A stretch of DNA of 64,000 nucleotides from Bacteroidales bacterium (GCA_022784645.1 JALFZG010000045.1:1-64000), one strand, 5' to 3'; positions 53,250 through 62,500 are shown, counted from the first letter of the stretch. The notes: generated by a model not told the origin, from the sequence alone. Program-made: numbers and translations.

Positions 53250-54521
53250 ATGCTATACTATCTTTTCATTTTTTTCAATCAGATTCCGGGCGCACGACTC
53301 TTCCAATACATCTCCTTCCGCGCTATCGTAGCGGGCGTGATGGCGCTCATTATCAGCATCTTCATAGGCGAATGGTTTATCCATTTCCTCCGGCGGAAAC
53401 ATATCTCTGAACAGCAGCGTGATGAGAAGACCGACCCGTTTGGCGTACAGAAAAAGGGCGTTCCTACCATGGGCGGACTCGTAATCATCTTGAGCATTCT
53501 GCTGCCTTGTCTGCTCATGGGAAAACTCAGCAATGTGTATATGTTTTTGATGCTGCTGACCACCATTATTCTTGGCACACTCGGCTTTGCCGACGATTAT
53601 ATCAAGACGTTTAAGCACAACAAAGATGGCTTAAACGGGTGGGTAAAAATCTTCGGTCAGGTAGCTGTTGGTTTGCTTGTTGGCCTTACGCTCCGCTACA
53701 GTCCGGCAGCTGTAATGAACGAATCGGTATATACACGAATTGAAAACAATGTATCGGTAGTGTATAAATCGCCGGAAGTAAAATCCACGCAGACTACCAT
53801 CCCATTCGTTAAGCATCACAACTGCAATTATGCCGATATATTCAGTTGGCTTGGCCCTGAGTGGAAATACCGCGCGGGGTGGATTTTTTTCGTGCTGCTG
53901 ACCGTGTTAGTTGTGGCAGCAGTATCGAATGGAGCCAACCTCAACGATGGTATGGACGGTATGTGTGCTGGCAATTCTGCCATCATAGGAGTAGCACTCA
54001 TTGTATTGGCATATATCTCCGGAAATACCGTATTTGCCGACTATTTTGACGTGATGTATATCCCTGGAAGTGAGGAACTTACGGTATTCTTAGCCGCCTT
54101 CGTAGGAGCCTTGGTAGGTTTCCTATGGTGGAATGGATTCCCTGCGCAGATTTTTATGGGCGACACCGGCAGTCTCACTATTGGCGGCATTATTGGTGTA
54201 TCGGCTGTAATGATTCATAAGGAATTGCTATTGCCGATTCTTTGCGGCATTTTCCTAATGGAGAGCCTGAGCGTTATTCTGCAAACGCAAGTATATAAGC
54301 TCACAAAGAAAAGCGGCCATCCGGTGCGCATTTGGAAGCGCACACCTATTCACGACCATTTCCGCACCTCGGTTGACCAAGTGCTCAGTCGTGATCCGAA
54401 TTGCATCATCAAGATTAAGGGACAGAAAGATTTGCACCACGAAACGAAGATTGTGCTCCGCTTCTGCATCGTGACACTCATTTTGGCGGCATTCACTATT
54501 CTAACCCTCAAGATTCGATAA
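53250..54521 (+). CDS. mraY: Phospho-MurNAc-pentapeptide transferase MraY
   Basis: 423 aa, polytopic inner-membrane enzyme that makes lipid I. Signatures: KKGVPTMGGLVII, the aspartate pair GFADDYIK (Asp115, Asp116), LNDGMDGM, FMGDTGSL, and the cytoplasmic WKRTPIHDHFR loop with the HxH-type active-site histidines. The 50-residue periplasmic insert between helices (VYTRIENNVSVVYKSPEVKS) is a length feature of Bacteroidetes MraY. In most dcw clusters murD follows; here ftsW does, after only 58 nt. Confidence 0.98.
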   Translation: MLYYLFIFFNQIPGARLFQYISFRAIVAGVMALIISIFIGEWFIHFLRRKHISEQQRDEKTDPFGVQKKGVPTMGGLVIILSILLPCLLMGKLSNVYMFLMLLTTIILGTLGFADDYIKTFKHNKDGLNGWVKIFGQVAVGLLVGLTLRYSPAAVMNESVYTRIENNVSVVYKSPEVKSTQTTIPFVKHHNCNYADIFSWLGPEWKYRAGWIFFVLLTVLVVAAVSNGANLNDGMDGMCAGNSAIIGVALIVLAYISGNTVFADYFDVMYIPGSEELTVFLAAFVGALVGFLWWNGFPAQIFMGDTGSLTIGGIIGVSAVMIHKELLLPILCGIFLMESLSVILQTQVYKLTKKSGHPVRIWKRTPIHDHFRTSVDQVLSRDPNCIIKIKGQKDLHHETKIVLRFCIVTLILAAFTILTLKIR

Positions 54522-54579
54522 TTTTTCGCTCAGCCAATCTTTGGCAAACATATCTACCTAACCTTTTATACCGACGAAT

Positions 54580-55866
54580 ATGGAATTAATAAACAAACTG
54601 CTTGGCTCAACAGCCAACAACCCGCGCTTTGACAGACGCTACATTGACAAAACCTTTTGGGCTTTGTTTTTAGTGTTGATTGTCGTTTCCCTCATAGCAC
54701 TTTCGAGCGCTACGAGCACCTTGGTATTTACAGACGACTCCATCTTAGGGCCAATCGGCCATCAGTTCATTTTTATCCTGATTGGTGTGGTTTGCGCATG
54801 GTTTATGCAGTTTATGCCAAGTTGGCTGATTCGCATGATTGCGTATGGCGCTTGGGGCATAATGGTGCTTATTTTGCTCTCCATGCTCATTCCGCATAAT
54901 CCGTTTGTAGTAACATTAAATGGGGCAGGCCGTTGGTTTAAGTTGGGTATTGCATTTCAACCCTCCGAATTTGCCAAATTAGGCATGGTTATTGTGGTAG
55001 CAGACTTGTTATCGCGCGCCAAAACGCCCGAGCAGATGCGCAAAGCGTTCTATTACAGTTTGGGAGCAGCCGCCATCACTATCCTTCCGATTATGGTAGG
55101 CAACCTCTCTACAGCCGTTTTGATGGGTGGTGTTGTCTTGCTGATATGGATAATCGCCGGCGTAGATTGGAGGCAATGGGGGGCAGCTCTCTTGATAGCC
55201 ATCACCGTATTGGTTAGCGGCTATTTCATCGTTGAATACGCCTTCATCAAGCCCGGACGAAAGCTTCCCGGTCTCCTATCACGCGCAACCACATGGGTGA
55301 GCCGTATAGACGATATGATTGAAGAGAAACGCTCGAAAAAAGAAGGCGATCCGTATGTAATAAACGACGATAATTACCAGCGTTCTTTGGCAAAAGTGGC
55401 AGTAGCTCGTGGCGGTCTTTCGCCCGTTGGTGTACTGCCCGGAAACAGCCAGGAGCGCGACTATCTGCCACTGCCGTATGCTGACTATATTTTCGCCATC
55501 ATCGTAGAAGAAACGGGCATTGTAGGGGCCGTGTTTTTGATCTTCGTTTATTTGGCTATCCTCTTTAGAGCCTGCTACGTGAGTGCGCGCTATGAAGACC
55601 ATGGGGCAATGGTCATGATGATGGGTATGGCGCTGATGATTGTCTGTCAGGCGCTTATCAGTATGGCTGTATCCGTAGGCTTAGGCCCTGTGACCGGCCA
55701 GCAACTGCCGATGATTTCCAAAGGCGGTACATCTACCGTAGCTACAGCCTTATATTTCGGCGTGATGATGGCTGTGAGCCGCGAGCAGAATCAGATAACC
55801 GGCATGCAGGAAAATGCCAAAAGCGAGTCGCTCGACGAAATACCTATTATTGATCTCAACCAATAA
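54580..55866 (+). CDS. ftsW: SEDS peptidoglycan polymerase FtsW
   Basis: 428 aa, ten predicted transmembrane segments. SEDS motifs: NGAGRWFKLGIAFQPSEFAKLGMV, GNSQERDYLPLPYADYIFAIIVEETG (the long periplasmic loop with its catalytic-region residues) and GPVTGQQLPMISKGGTS. It polymerises septal glycan with FtsI as transpeptidase partner. The position directly before murG makes FtsW preferable to RodA. murG starts 8 nt downstream. Confidence 0.96.
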   Translation: MELINKLLGSTANNPRFDRRYIDKTFWALFLVLIVVSLIALSSATSTLVFTDDSILGPIGHQFIFILIGVVCAWFMQFMPSWLIRMIAYGAWGIMVLILLSMLIPHNPFVVTLNGAGRWFKLGIAFQPSEFAKLGMVIVVADLLSRAKTPEQMRKAFYYSLGAAAITILPIMVGNLSTAVLMGGVVLLIWIIAGVDWRQWGAALLIAITVLVSGYFIVEYAFIKPGRKLPGLLSRATTWVSRIDDMIEEKRSKKEGDPYVINDDNYQRSLAKVAVARGGLSPVGVLPGNSQERDYLPLPYADYIFAIIVEETGIVGAVFLIFVYLAILFRACYVSARYEDHGAMVMMMGMALMIVCQALISMAVSVGLGPVTGQQLPMISKGGTSTVATALYFGVMMAVSREQNQITGMQENAKSESLDEIPIIDLNQ

Positions 55867-55874
55867 AAACGCAT

Positions 55875-56993
55875 ATGAAGTATCTCATTTCAGGCGGTGG
55901 AACAGGTGGTCATATCTTCCCCGCAGTAAGTATTGCCAATGCTCTTTGCGAGCTGGATAAGGAAGCCGACATTCTCTTTGTAGGCGCACTCGGACGTATG
56001 GAAATGGAGCGTGTGCCACAAGCAGGTTATAAGATTGTAGGATTGCCTGTGAGAGGGCTCGACCGGCAGCATCCGCTCAAGAATATCAGCGTGATGATAG
56101 ATATGCTTCGCTCGATGCGTATGGTTAGGAAAATCATCCGCGACTTCAAGCCTCAAGTTGGGGTTGGCGTAGGCGGTTATGCCAGCGGAGCGGCAATGAA
56201 AGTGGCAGCCAACATGGGAGTGCCCATTCTCTTGCAGGAGCAAAACGGCTTTGCGGGCGTCACCAATAAACTGCTGAAAAATGATGCACAAAAAATATGT
56301 GTGGCTTACGAAGGGATGGAGCGCTTTTTCCCTGCCGAGAAGATTGTGCTGACCGGCAATCCTGTTCGGCAAAATCTCCTTTCCGGAACGCGTGAAGAAG
56401 CTTTCGAATACTTCAAAAATGAGTATGGCATTACGCTCGATCCGAGCAAGAAAACACTCGTGGTAATTGGCGGAAGTTTAGGTGCTCGCACCATCAACGA
56501 AGCGATGCAAGCCGGCATTCCCGAATTGCAAAAAGCGGGCATCAACGTGATTTGGCAAACGGGTAAAACGTATTTTGAGAAATGCAACGAGTCATACCAT
56601 CAAGCAACTGATAATCAATCAGATAACCGCATTATTTGCACGGCCTTCTTGAGCCGTATGGATTTGGCTTATGCAGCTGCTGATTTGGTAGTTTCAAGAG
56701 CCGGTGCTTCGTCTATTTCGGAGATTTGTTTGCTCGGCAAACCGAGTATTTTGATTCCTTCGCCCAACGTGGCAGAAGACCATCAAACGCACAACGCGAT
56801 GGCCCTCGTAAGGAAAGATGCAGCCATCATGGTTAAAGACGTAGATGCGGCTAACGCATTAGTCAGCACACTCTTGCAAACCATTCAAGACGATACCCGT
56901 TTGAGCCAACTGCACACCAACGTGCTCACCCTCGCTCAGACGGATTCGGCTCGCAGAATCGCCGAAATCGTGATGCAGATTGCGAAAAAATAG
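55875..56993 (+). CDS. murG: UDP-GlcNAc transferase MurG (lipid II synthase)
   Basis: 372 aa, membrane-associated GT28 glycosyltransferase. ISGGGTGGHIFPAVSIAN at the start (diphosphate-binding loop), GVGGYASGAAM, LQEQNGFAGVTNKLL, VIGGSLGARTINEA and VSRAGASSISEICLLGKPSILIPSPNVAEDHQTHNA are diagnostic of both Rossmann domains. It converts lipid I to lipid II. It is the last gene of this cluster: murC, ftsQ, ftsA and ftsZ do not follow within the window. Confidence 0.98.
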   Translation: MKYLISGGGTGGHIFPAVSIANALCELDKEADILFVGALGRMEMERVPQAGYKIVGLPVRGLDRQHPLKNISVMIDMLRSMRMVRKIIRDFKPQVGVGVGGYASGAAMKVAANMGVPILLQEQNGFAGVTNKLLKNDAQKICVAYEGMERFFPAEKIVLTGNPVRQNLLSGTREEAFEYFKNEYGITLDPSKKTLVVIGGSLGARTINEAMQAGIPELQKAGINVIWQTGKTYFEKCNESYHQATDNQSDNRIICTAFLSRMDLAYAAADLVVSRAGASSISEICLLGKPSILIPSPNVAEDHQTHNAMALVRKDAAIMVKDVDAANALVSTLLQTIQDDTRLSQLHTNVLTLAQTDSARRIAEIVMQIAKK

Positions 56994-57010
56994 TGTCTTC
57001 TTTGTACTAC

Positions 57011-57096
57011 CATCGCACTTGCATCGCACGACCATCGCACGACCATCGCACGTACAGCTACGTAGATTACACGTGGTTCGAACGTATTTGTACGTG
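57011..57096. repeat. 11-bp array passing into helically spaced ACGT sites
   Basis: CATCGCAC starts at 57011, 57022, 57033 and 57044 (11-bp steps). The array continues with ACGT at 57050, 57060, 57071, 57082 and 57092 (steps 10, 11, 11, 10; mean 10.5 bp). Confidence 0.85.
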
Positions 57097-57217
57097 TTAA
57101 TGCTGTGTTTTCCTCGTCAAAAATAGGATGCAAAACCCATCCTTCAGTATAAAATTTACCCAATAACGTAAATAAATGCGGATTTTTGCAAATAATTTGT
57201 AAATTTCCGCATTTTCA

Positions 57218-57249
57218 TTTGGTCAATCCAAAAAAAAGTTGTAATTTTG
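57218..57249 (+). promoter_or_regulatory. Promoter of the 57.3-62.5 kb envelope genes
   Basis: TTTG (57218-57221), exactly 20 bp, TAATTTTG (57242-57249), then cagcg. Full consensus match with a leader of about 70 nt. Confidence 0.83.
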
Positions 57250-57325
57250 CAGCGAATTTGACTTTCAAACGAACAATTGTCTGTAAGCAAGCGTTTCTTT
57301 AACGTTTACAACAAGCCTATTGCAC

Positions 57326-58555
57326 ATGAAACCGAAACTGACAGAAAAAGGTATTACTTATAAAACAATTAGCAGAGTAGGAACTATCTTACTCACTATT
57401 TTTGTTTTTTTTGACGCGTGCGCTTACGCATACGCGCAAGAGCCAGCAGCGGTAGCAGCGGTAGCAGCGGTAGCGGCGGATGATGCAATGGAAGCACCCG
57501 CAGCGGTAGCAGCGGATGATGCATTAGAAGCACCCACAGCCGATGATGAGCTGACGATGACAGCAGTAAAGGAAGCGAAAGCGGCCAAAGCGGCTTCCTC
57601 CGATATCACCACGCTGTTTTATTCACTTCCCAAACAGCAGAACAATACTGAATTGCTGACGGATGCTTCTAATAAACTGCTCTTCAACCACCTTGCCATC
57701 GGTATTGGAATTGGTACAGAAGGCGCCAGTTTGGATTTGGCCCTCCCAATCGGCCATTACGTGCAGCTTAGAGCAGGAATGAGTTATCTGCCGAGCATTA
57801 AACTGACCAAACATTTCGATGCAAGCCAGACAGGCAGTGCTGGGGTTTCGAATTTTGACAGTATCACCAGTATCCTGCACGACATCACGGGACTTCAGTT
57901 CGATGAACAAATCGACATGAAAGCCACCACGCAGCTTTGGAACGGCAAAATCCTCGTGGATGTATTCCCGTTCAAAAAGAAAAATTGGTTCTTCAGCGCT
58001 GGTCTGTATTTCGGTCCGAAGCAGGTGCTGCATATTGAAAACGCAGCAGAGGATATGGGTACGCTCATTGCACTCTCAACGTTCAACAACATTTACAACA
58101 AAGTGGAAGACGCTATTGCAAACGATAATCCGGCACAGATTTTTGGCGACATCAGCCTTACTCCTCAGATGATGGATCAGATTATGAGCATCGGTCGCTT
58201 GGGTATAGCCGTTGGCACCTACAAGCAAACGACCGAAAGCCATCAGGCAGGCGACATATATAACATGGTTCCTGACGAAAACGGCATGATTAAGCTTGAC
58301 ATCCGCAGCAATGTCGTTCGGCCGTATGTAGGTTTCGGTTACCGCACAGCCATCTCGAGAGATAAGCGCTCGTTCTTCTCCGTTGATGCCGGCATCCTCT
58401 GCTGGGGAACGCTCAAGATGATTACCCACGACGGCACCAACCTCATCAAAGAGGTGGACGTCACCAATCCGATGCTCAAGCAATACACCGATGTGGTCAA
58501 CCACATGAAAGTGTATCCCGCAATTAACATCCGTTTCACGCGACAAATTTTTTAA
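57326..58555 (+). CDS. Outer-membrane barrel protein with Ala-rich repeat linker
   Basis: 409 aa. A TTG two codons upstream is in frame, but the ATG gives the better signal peptide (MKPKLTEKGITYKTISRVG, then a hydrophobic stretch to AYAYA). Behind it lies a low-complexity linker of AAV repeats and two copies of AAVAADDAxEAP, encoded by 9-bp agcagcggt units (57445-57471) that could vary in number. The rest is barrel-like (NHLAIGIGIGTEGASLDLALPIGHYVQLRAGMS, VRPYVGFGYR, SVDAGILCWG, INIRFTRQIF with terminal Phe). Family not recognised. It begins a run of envelope genes. Confidence 0.78.
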   Translation: MKPKLTEKGITYKTISRVGTILLTIFVFFDACAYAYAQEPAAVAAVAAVAADDAMEAPAAVAADDALEAPTADDELTMTAVKEAKAAKAASSDITTLFYSLPKQQNNTELLTDASNKLLFNHLAIGIGIGTEGASLDLALPIGHYVQLRAGMSYLPSIKLTKHFDASQTGSAGVSNFDSITSILHDITGLQFDEQIDMKATTQLWNGKILVDVFPFKKKNWFFSAGLYFGPKQVLHIENAAEDMGTLIALSTFNNIYNKVEDAIANDNPAQIFGDISLTPQMMDQIMSIGRLGIAVGTYKQTTESHQAGDIYNMVPDENGMIKLDIRSNVVRPYVGFGYRTAISRDKRSFFSVDAGILCWGTLKMITHDGTNLIKEVDVTNPMLKQYTDVVNHMKVYPAINIRFTRQIF

Positions 58556-58658
58556 TCTTTAACATTCAGTTTTACGAAACAGACAGAAATTCATTAAAAA
58601 AAACAAAAAACAAAATAAATTAATTAACAAATTCACAAAATTATTAATTCATTACAAC

Positions 58659-61223
58659 ATGAAACTTTTAAACAAAATCAGCACACTCATGTTGGCTGTC
58701 GTATTGGCAGTAAGCTTTACAGCTTGCGACGACAGAGTCAATGACAACATGAATGACGTAAAGACTTCCCTTGAACAGGAAATCTCAGATCTTCAAAACA
58801 AGGTTAATCAGTTGGAGTCTGATCTCGCAGCCATCAACTCTTGCACCTGCACGCCTCACCCCAATGTAGATTCGATTGTAGCTGCAGAGCTCTTGAATTT
58901 CTACACAAACACCATCAGGGTTAAGATTGACTCGCTCGGCTCTGAGATTAACGATGTTAAGTCTGATGTTGCACAAAACAAACTGGACATCGCAGCTCTT
59001 GCTACCCGAGTTGGAACGCTCGAAACCTCAGTAGCTACCAACACGGCAGCGATTCTCACGCTTACCAATCAAATGACCACTCTGATTGCTGACACCGCTG
59101 TTGTACACACGCAAATCCGTACGCTCCAGACCGATGTTCAGGACCTTCAGAACCGCATGACGATTGTAGAACAAACAGCCACACAGGCACTCGCCAATGC
59201 TTCTGCTGCACTCACGCTTGCTAAAGCTGACTCTGCTGAGATTGAAGCACTCAAGCTCCACATGCAGCAGCATTGCGATTCGCTCACTCTGCTTGCAGCT
59301 CAGATTGCCACCATTGACTCTTTGGCACAAGCATACTTGGATTCTGCCCTCCAGTACACCGACGAAGCTATTAGTGCTGCCGTTGATACGCTTCAAATCC
59401 AAATTGACAACAACACGGCATCCATTCTCACTCTTCAATCTGACTTGGCCAATGAAATCCTGGCTCGCCAAGACGACTTCAATCTTCTCAACAGCCGTAT
59501 CGATACGCTCACGAACCGTATTGATACCATCGAGACGAAGCTCGACGAACTCACTGGTCGCGTAGATGTATTGGAAGACCGTTTCAACCGCGCTATCTAC
59601 AGCATCGAGCTCAATGGTACTACCAACCCGGTATTCGGCTACATGGCTCTTCCGTTTGATGTAACGAGCAACATGCTCCTTGCATACTACGGCACCAACA
59701 GCCTGCCTATCGAGTTCCCGACCGCTAACAACTCGCTGCTCGTTAACGGTTCTGCACAGCTCAGCGCTGCTGAAGCAGCTCGCCTCAATATCGGTCAGTT
59801 CACCAAGGCTGGTGGTTCTGTACTCGTAGGCGAGAACGCAGGCGCTGGTAAGATTTACTTCTTTATTAACCCGGGCGAAGTTGACATCAACGAAACCTAT
59901 CAATTCTCTCTCGTTAACTCCATCGGCGAGGCTTGCCCGATTGAACTTGACACCGTTGTACCGAGCGAAGAAGTACTCTACGCTGGTGTGAACCGTGCTC
60001 CTGGTAAGGAGAAGTCTCCGTATTCGTTCTACGAGGCTCCTGCTCTTCTTCCGGAAGATAACTGCGAAGAAGCTAACTTCAACCTCAATACCGAGGCGAT
60101 CAAGCAGAACGCTAAGGAGTTCTATCACCTGCTCAAGCGCGAGCCCAACAACGCAAGCTTCACCAGCTTGGCTGCAAGCCTTCTCGGTGTACTCAGCCGT
60201 CCGGCTCAGCTCTATGCACTCAAGGTTGAATGGCCTGACACCCTCGGAGAAATGCACTCTTGCAAGTCGGCTGCTAAGATCACGGCTAACTCTATCAAGC
60301 CGCTTTCGTATGCAGCACTTCAGGATGTAAACTTCCCGAACTTCCCGCTTCTCCGTCCGTTCGATGAGTTGCCTAACTATCAGATCAACGTTGGTGACCT
60401 CGACTTCAGCTTGAACGTAGGTTCTGCTAACATCACCCTCGCTGCTATTGACTTCAGCACCCTTTCTTCCGTTAACATCTCGGTTAACGTACCAAAATTT
60501 GATCCTGCTACCGGTCTTACTACCGATACCGTTGTGACCGTACCTCTCGACAACCTCGAGGATTGGCTCAACACCAACTTCAATGCTGGCATTGCTGAGT
60601 GGGAAGCAAGTGTAAACAACGAAGTTAACAGCCTTATCTCGCAGATTAACAACCAGGTTTCTAATCAGGTTAATGGTATGCTCTCTCCGATCCAGGGCGT
60701 TATCGACCAAGCTAACGGCATGATTACTAACCTCATCGGTAAGGGTAACACCGCTATCAGCTACTACAACCGCTTCGTAACCAAGGCTAATGCTGCTATC
60801 ACCCGCATCAACAACAAGCTCACCAGCCCGAACCAGTTCCTCCAGGTTACGATGCTCTATGAAGGCAATGGCGAATTCCACTTCCTCTCTAACAGCCGAG
60901 TTGCTCCGTCTGTATTCAACTGCTCAGGTTCTACCGGTGCTATCGTGCTCTACCCGACTTCTTTCAATGCTGAGATTCTCGTTCCTGCTTACAAGAAGTT
61001 CGTAGCTGTTACCAACGTATGGGACAACAACACCGGCGCAGAGGTTGCAAGCAAAGTTGCTACTACCAACAACAACAACGCAAACTTCAACACCGTTCTT
61101 GAAGGCAACCGCTACGGCGTTGCATTCCAGGCTGAAAAGGGCTACACCTACGAGATCTTCTACTCGGCTCTTGACTTCTCTGGCAAGATCTCTCAGCGTA
61201 AGTATTACGTAACTGTTAAGTAA
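58659..61223 (+). CDS. Large coiled-coil lipoprotein
   Basis: 854 aa. The lipobox is FTAC (Cys23), followed by DDRVNDNMND. A coiled coil of about 270 residues (30-305) shows heptads rich in Leu/Ile and Asp/Thr (LQNKVNQLESDLAAI, VGTLETSVATNTAAILTL, LDELTGRVDVLEDRFN) and two CxC segments (SCTCTPHP, about 62-64). The C-terminal part starts with AIYSIELNGTTNPVFGYMALP and contains a second amphipathic helical stretch (VNSLISQINNQVSNQVNGMLSP). Codon choice (GCT, AAC, CTC, CGC) is far more biased than in neighbours, suggesting very high expression. It could be a stalk or spacer on the outer membrane; no known function assigned. Confidence 0.82.
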   Translation: MKLLNKISTLMLAVVLAVSFTACDDRVNDNMNDVKTSLEQEISDLQNKVNQLESDLAAINSCTCTPHPNVDSIVAAELLNFYTNTIRVKIDSLGSEINDVKSDVAQNKLDIAALATRVGTLETSVATNTAAILTLTNQMTTLIADTAVVHTQIRTLQTDVQDLQNRMTIVEQTATQALANASAALTLAKADSAEIEALKLHMQQHCDSLTLLAAQIATIDSLAQAYLDSALQYTDEAISAAVDTLQIQIDNNTASILTLQSDLANEILARQDDFNLLNSRIDTLTNRIDTIETKLDELTGRVDVLEDRFNRAIYSIELNGTTNPVFGYMALPFDVTSNMLLAYYGTNSLPIEFPTANNSLLVNGSAQLSAAEAARLNIGQFTKAGGSVLVGENAGAGKIYFFINPGEVDINETYQFSLVNSIGEACPIELDTVVPSEEVLYAGVNRAPGKEKSPYSFYEAPALLPEDNCEEANFNLNTEAIKQNAKEFYHLLKREPNNASFTSLAASLLGVLSRPAQLYALKVEWPDTLGEMHSCKSAAKITANSIKPLSYAALQDVNFPNFPLLRPFDELPNYQINVGDLDFSLNVGSANITLAAIDFSTLSSVNISVNVPKFDPATGLTTDTVVTVPLDNLEDWLNTNFNAGIAEWEASVNNEVNSLISQINNQVSNQVNGMLSPIQGVIDQANGMITNLIGKGNTAISYYNRFVTKANAAITRINNKLTSPNQFLQVTMLYEGNGEFHFLSNSRVAPSVFNCSGSTGAIVLYPTSFNAEILVPAYKKFVAVTNVWDNNTGAEVASKVATTNNNNANFNTVLEGNRYGVAFQAEKGYTYEIFYSALDFSGKISQRKYYVTVK

Positions 61224-61263
61224 TATTGACCCTATCGTATAACCAAAAAAAAGATAAATCAAT

Positions 61264-62469
61264 ATGAAACTTAAGAGATTATTCATTTTGTCGGCTGTTC
61301 TCTGCTTCGCCTTCATGGGGGCAAAAGCAGAAGAGGTGCAAGGTACAACCTCTACAGCGCAAGACTCTACAATATATGAGTTTAACCCTCATTGGTACAT
61401 TCAGGCTGCATTTGGCTACCAATACACCATTGGTGAGGTAGATGCTGCCACCCTCTCTTCTCCGAATGCTCAGCTTGGCTTCGGCTATAACTTCACTCCG
61501 GTTTGGGGCTTGCGCTTCAATATCAACGCATGGCAGAGCCGCGACGGCTATCTCCCCAGCGCTAACCTCTCCGAGGCTGCTAAGGCTGCTTATCTTGCAG
61601 CCAACGGCAATAAGGAACTTTTGGATTGGAAATGGTATTATGTTGCACCCGCACTCGATGTTACCATGGACCTTACCAACTTGATTGGCGGTTACAAGCC
61701 CAAACGTATCTGCAACGTAGGTATCTTCCTCGGTATTGGTGCAAACATCTTCTTCAAGAACGACGAAGCTGTTGCTGCTAACCAAGTGCTCACCAATGCG
61801 TTTGGTCCTTCGGCTGACGGTAACGAGCGTCTGATCTACCTTTGGGAAGGTTGTAAAGCAAGCGTTCTCGGTCAAGCTGGTGCAACGGTAGATTTCCGCG
61901 TTACGGAACATTTCCGCCTCGGCTTGGAACTCCAAGGTAACATCCTCTCTGACAAGTACAACTCCAAGCAAGCATTCAACCCCGACTGGTATATCAACGC
62001 TCTCGTAACCGCTCGCTACAACTTCGGCGCTCTCTACAACGAGAAGAAAGTGAAGAAAGAAAAATGCGAACCTGAAATCGTTGAGAAGATTGTTGAGAAG
62101 CCCGTTGAAAAGATTATTGAGAAGACTGACACCGTATTCGTTAAAGATCCGCTCAAGGTTGAAATCTTCTTCGCTATCTCTTCTGACCGCGTTTCAACTT
62201 CTGAATATCTTAAAATTAAGCAGATTGTCAACTACTTGAAGAGCCATCCTGAAGCAAAGTGCATGATCACTGGCTATGCTGATAAGGCTACTGGTAGCGC
62301 AACTGTTAACCAGCGCATCTCTGAGAAGCGTGCTGCTGTTGTGAAGAACGAGCTCATCAAGAAGCATGGTATTGCTGCGGACCGCATCATTACCAAAGCT
62401 ATGGGTGATACCGAGCAACCGTATGATGATGCTATTCTTAACCGCGTTGCTATTTGCGTAGTAGAATAA
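61264..62469 (+). CDS. OmpA-family outer-membrane protein
   Basis: 401 aa with a signal peptide ending GAKA (about residue 22). The N-terminal eight-strand-type barrel (about 30-258: WYIQAAFGYQYTIGEVD, GFGYNFTPVWGLRFNINAW, LGLELQGNIL, VTARYNFG) is followed by a charged linker of EKIVEKPVEK repeats (about 268-283). The OmpA peptidoglycan-binding domain (about 290-401) has MITGYADKATGSATVNQRISEKRAAVVKNEL, with the Asp and Arg of the diaminopimelate site. Strongly biased codons, as in the upstream gene, point to an abundant major porin-like protein. Ends before a perfect hairpin terminator. Confidence 0.93.
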   Translation: MKLKRLFILSAVLCFAFMGAKAEEVQGTTSTAQDSTIYEFNPHWYIQAAFGYQYTIGEVDAATLSSPNAQLGFGYNFTPVWGLRFNINAWQSRDGYLPSANLSEAAKAAYLAANGNKELLDWKWYYVAPALDVTMDLTNLIGGYKPKRICNVGIFLGIGANIFFKNDEAVAANQVLTNAFGPSADGNERLIYLWEGCKASVLGQAGATVDFRVTEHFRLGLELQGNILSDKYNSKQAFNPDWYINALVTARYNFGALYNEKKVKKEKCEPEIVEKIVEKPVEKIIEKTDTVFVKDPLKVEIFFAISSDRVSTSEYLKIKQIVNYLKSHPEAKCMITGYADKATGSATVNQRISEKRAAVVKNELIKKHGIAADRIITKAMGDTEQPYDDAILNRVAICVVE

Positions 62470-62500
62470 GTAATTGCTCTTTTACACAATGAAACATTTG

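Larger units (their letters stand above)
57000..57325. other. Spacer after murG with phased repeats and the next promoter
   Basis: A 330-bp spacer. Its left third is a 10/11-bp phased repeat array, the middle is AT-rich, and the right end holds a consensus promoter. I see no gene and no clear terminator for the dcw cluster. Confidence 0.7.

Noticed and set aside
54522-54579. Remnant of murD between mraY and ftsW
   Set aside because: The 58-nt gap is too short and shows no mur-ligase motif in any frame.
59028-60881. Minus-strand open frame of 617 codons
   Set aside because: Antisense to the coiled-coil lipoprotein; the strong codon bias of that gene keeps the opposite frame free of stops. 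No signal peptide or motif.
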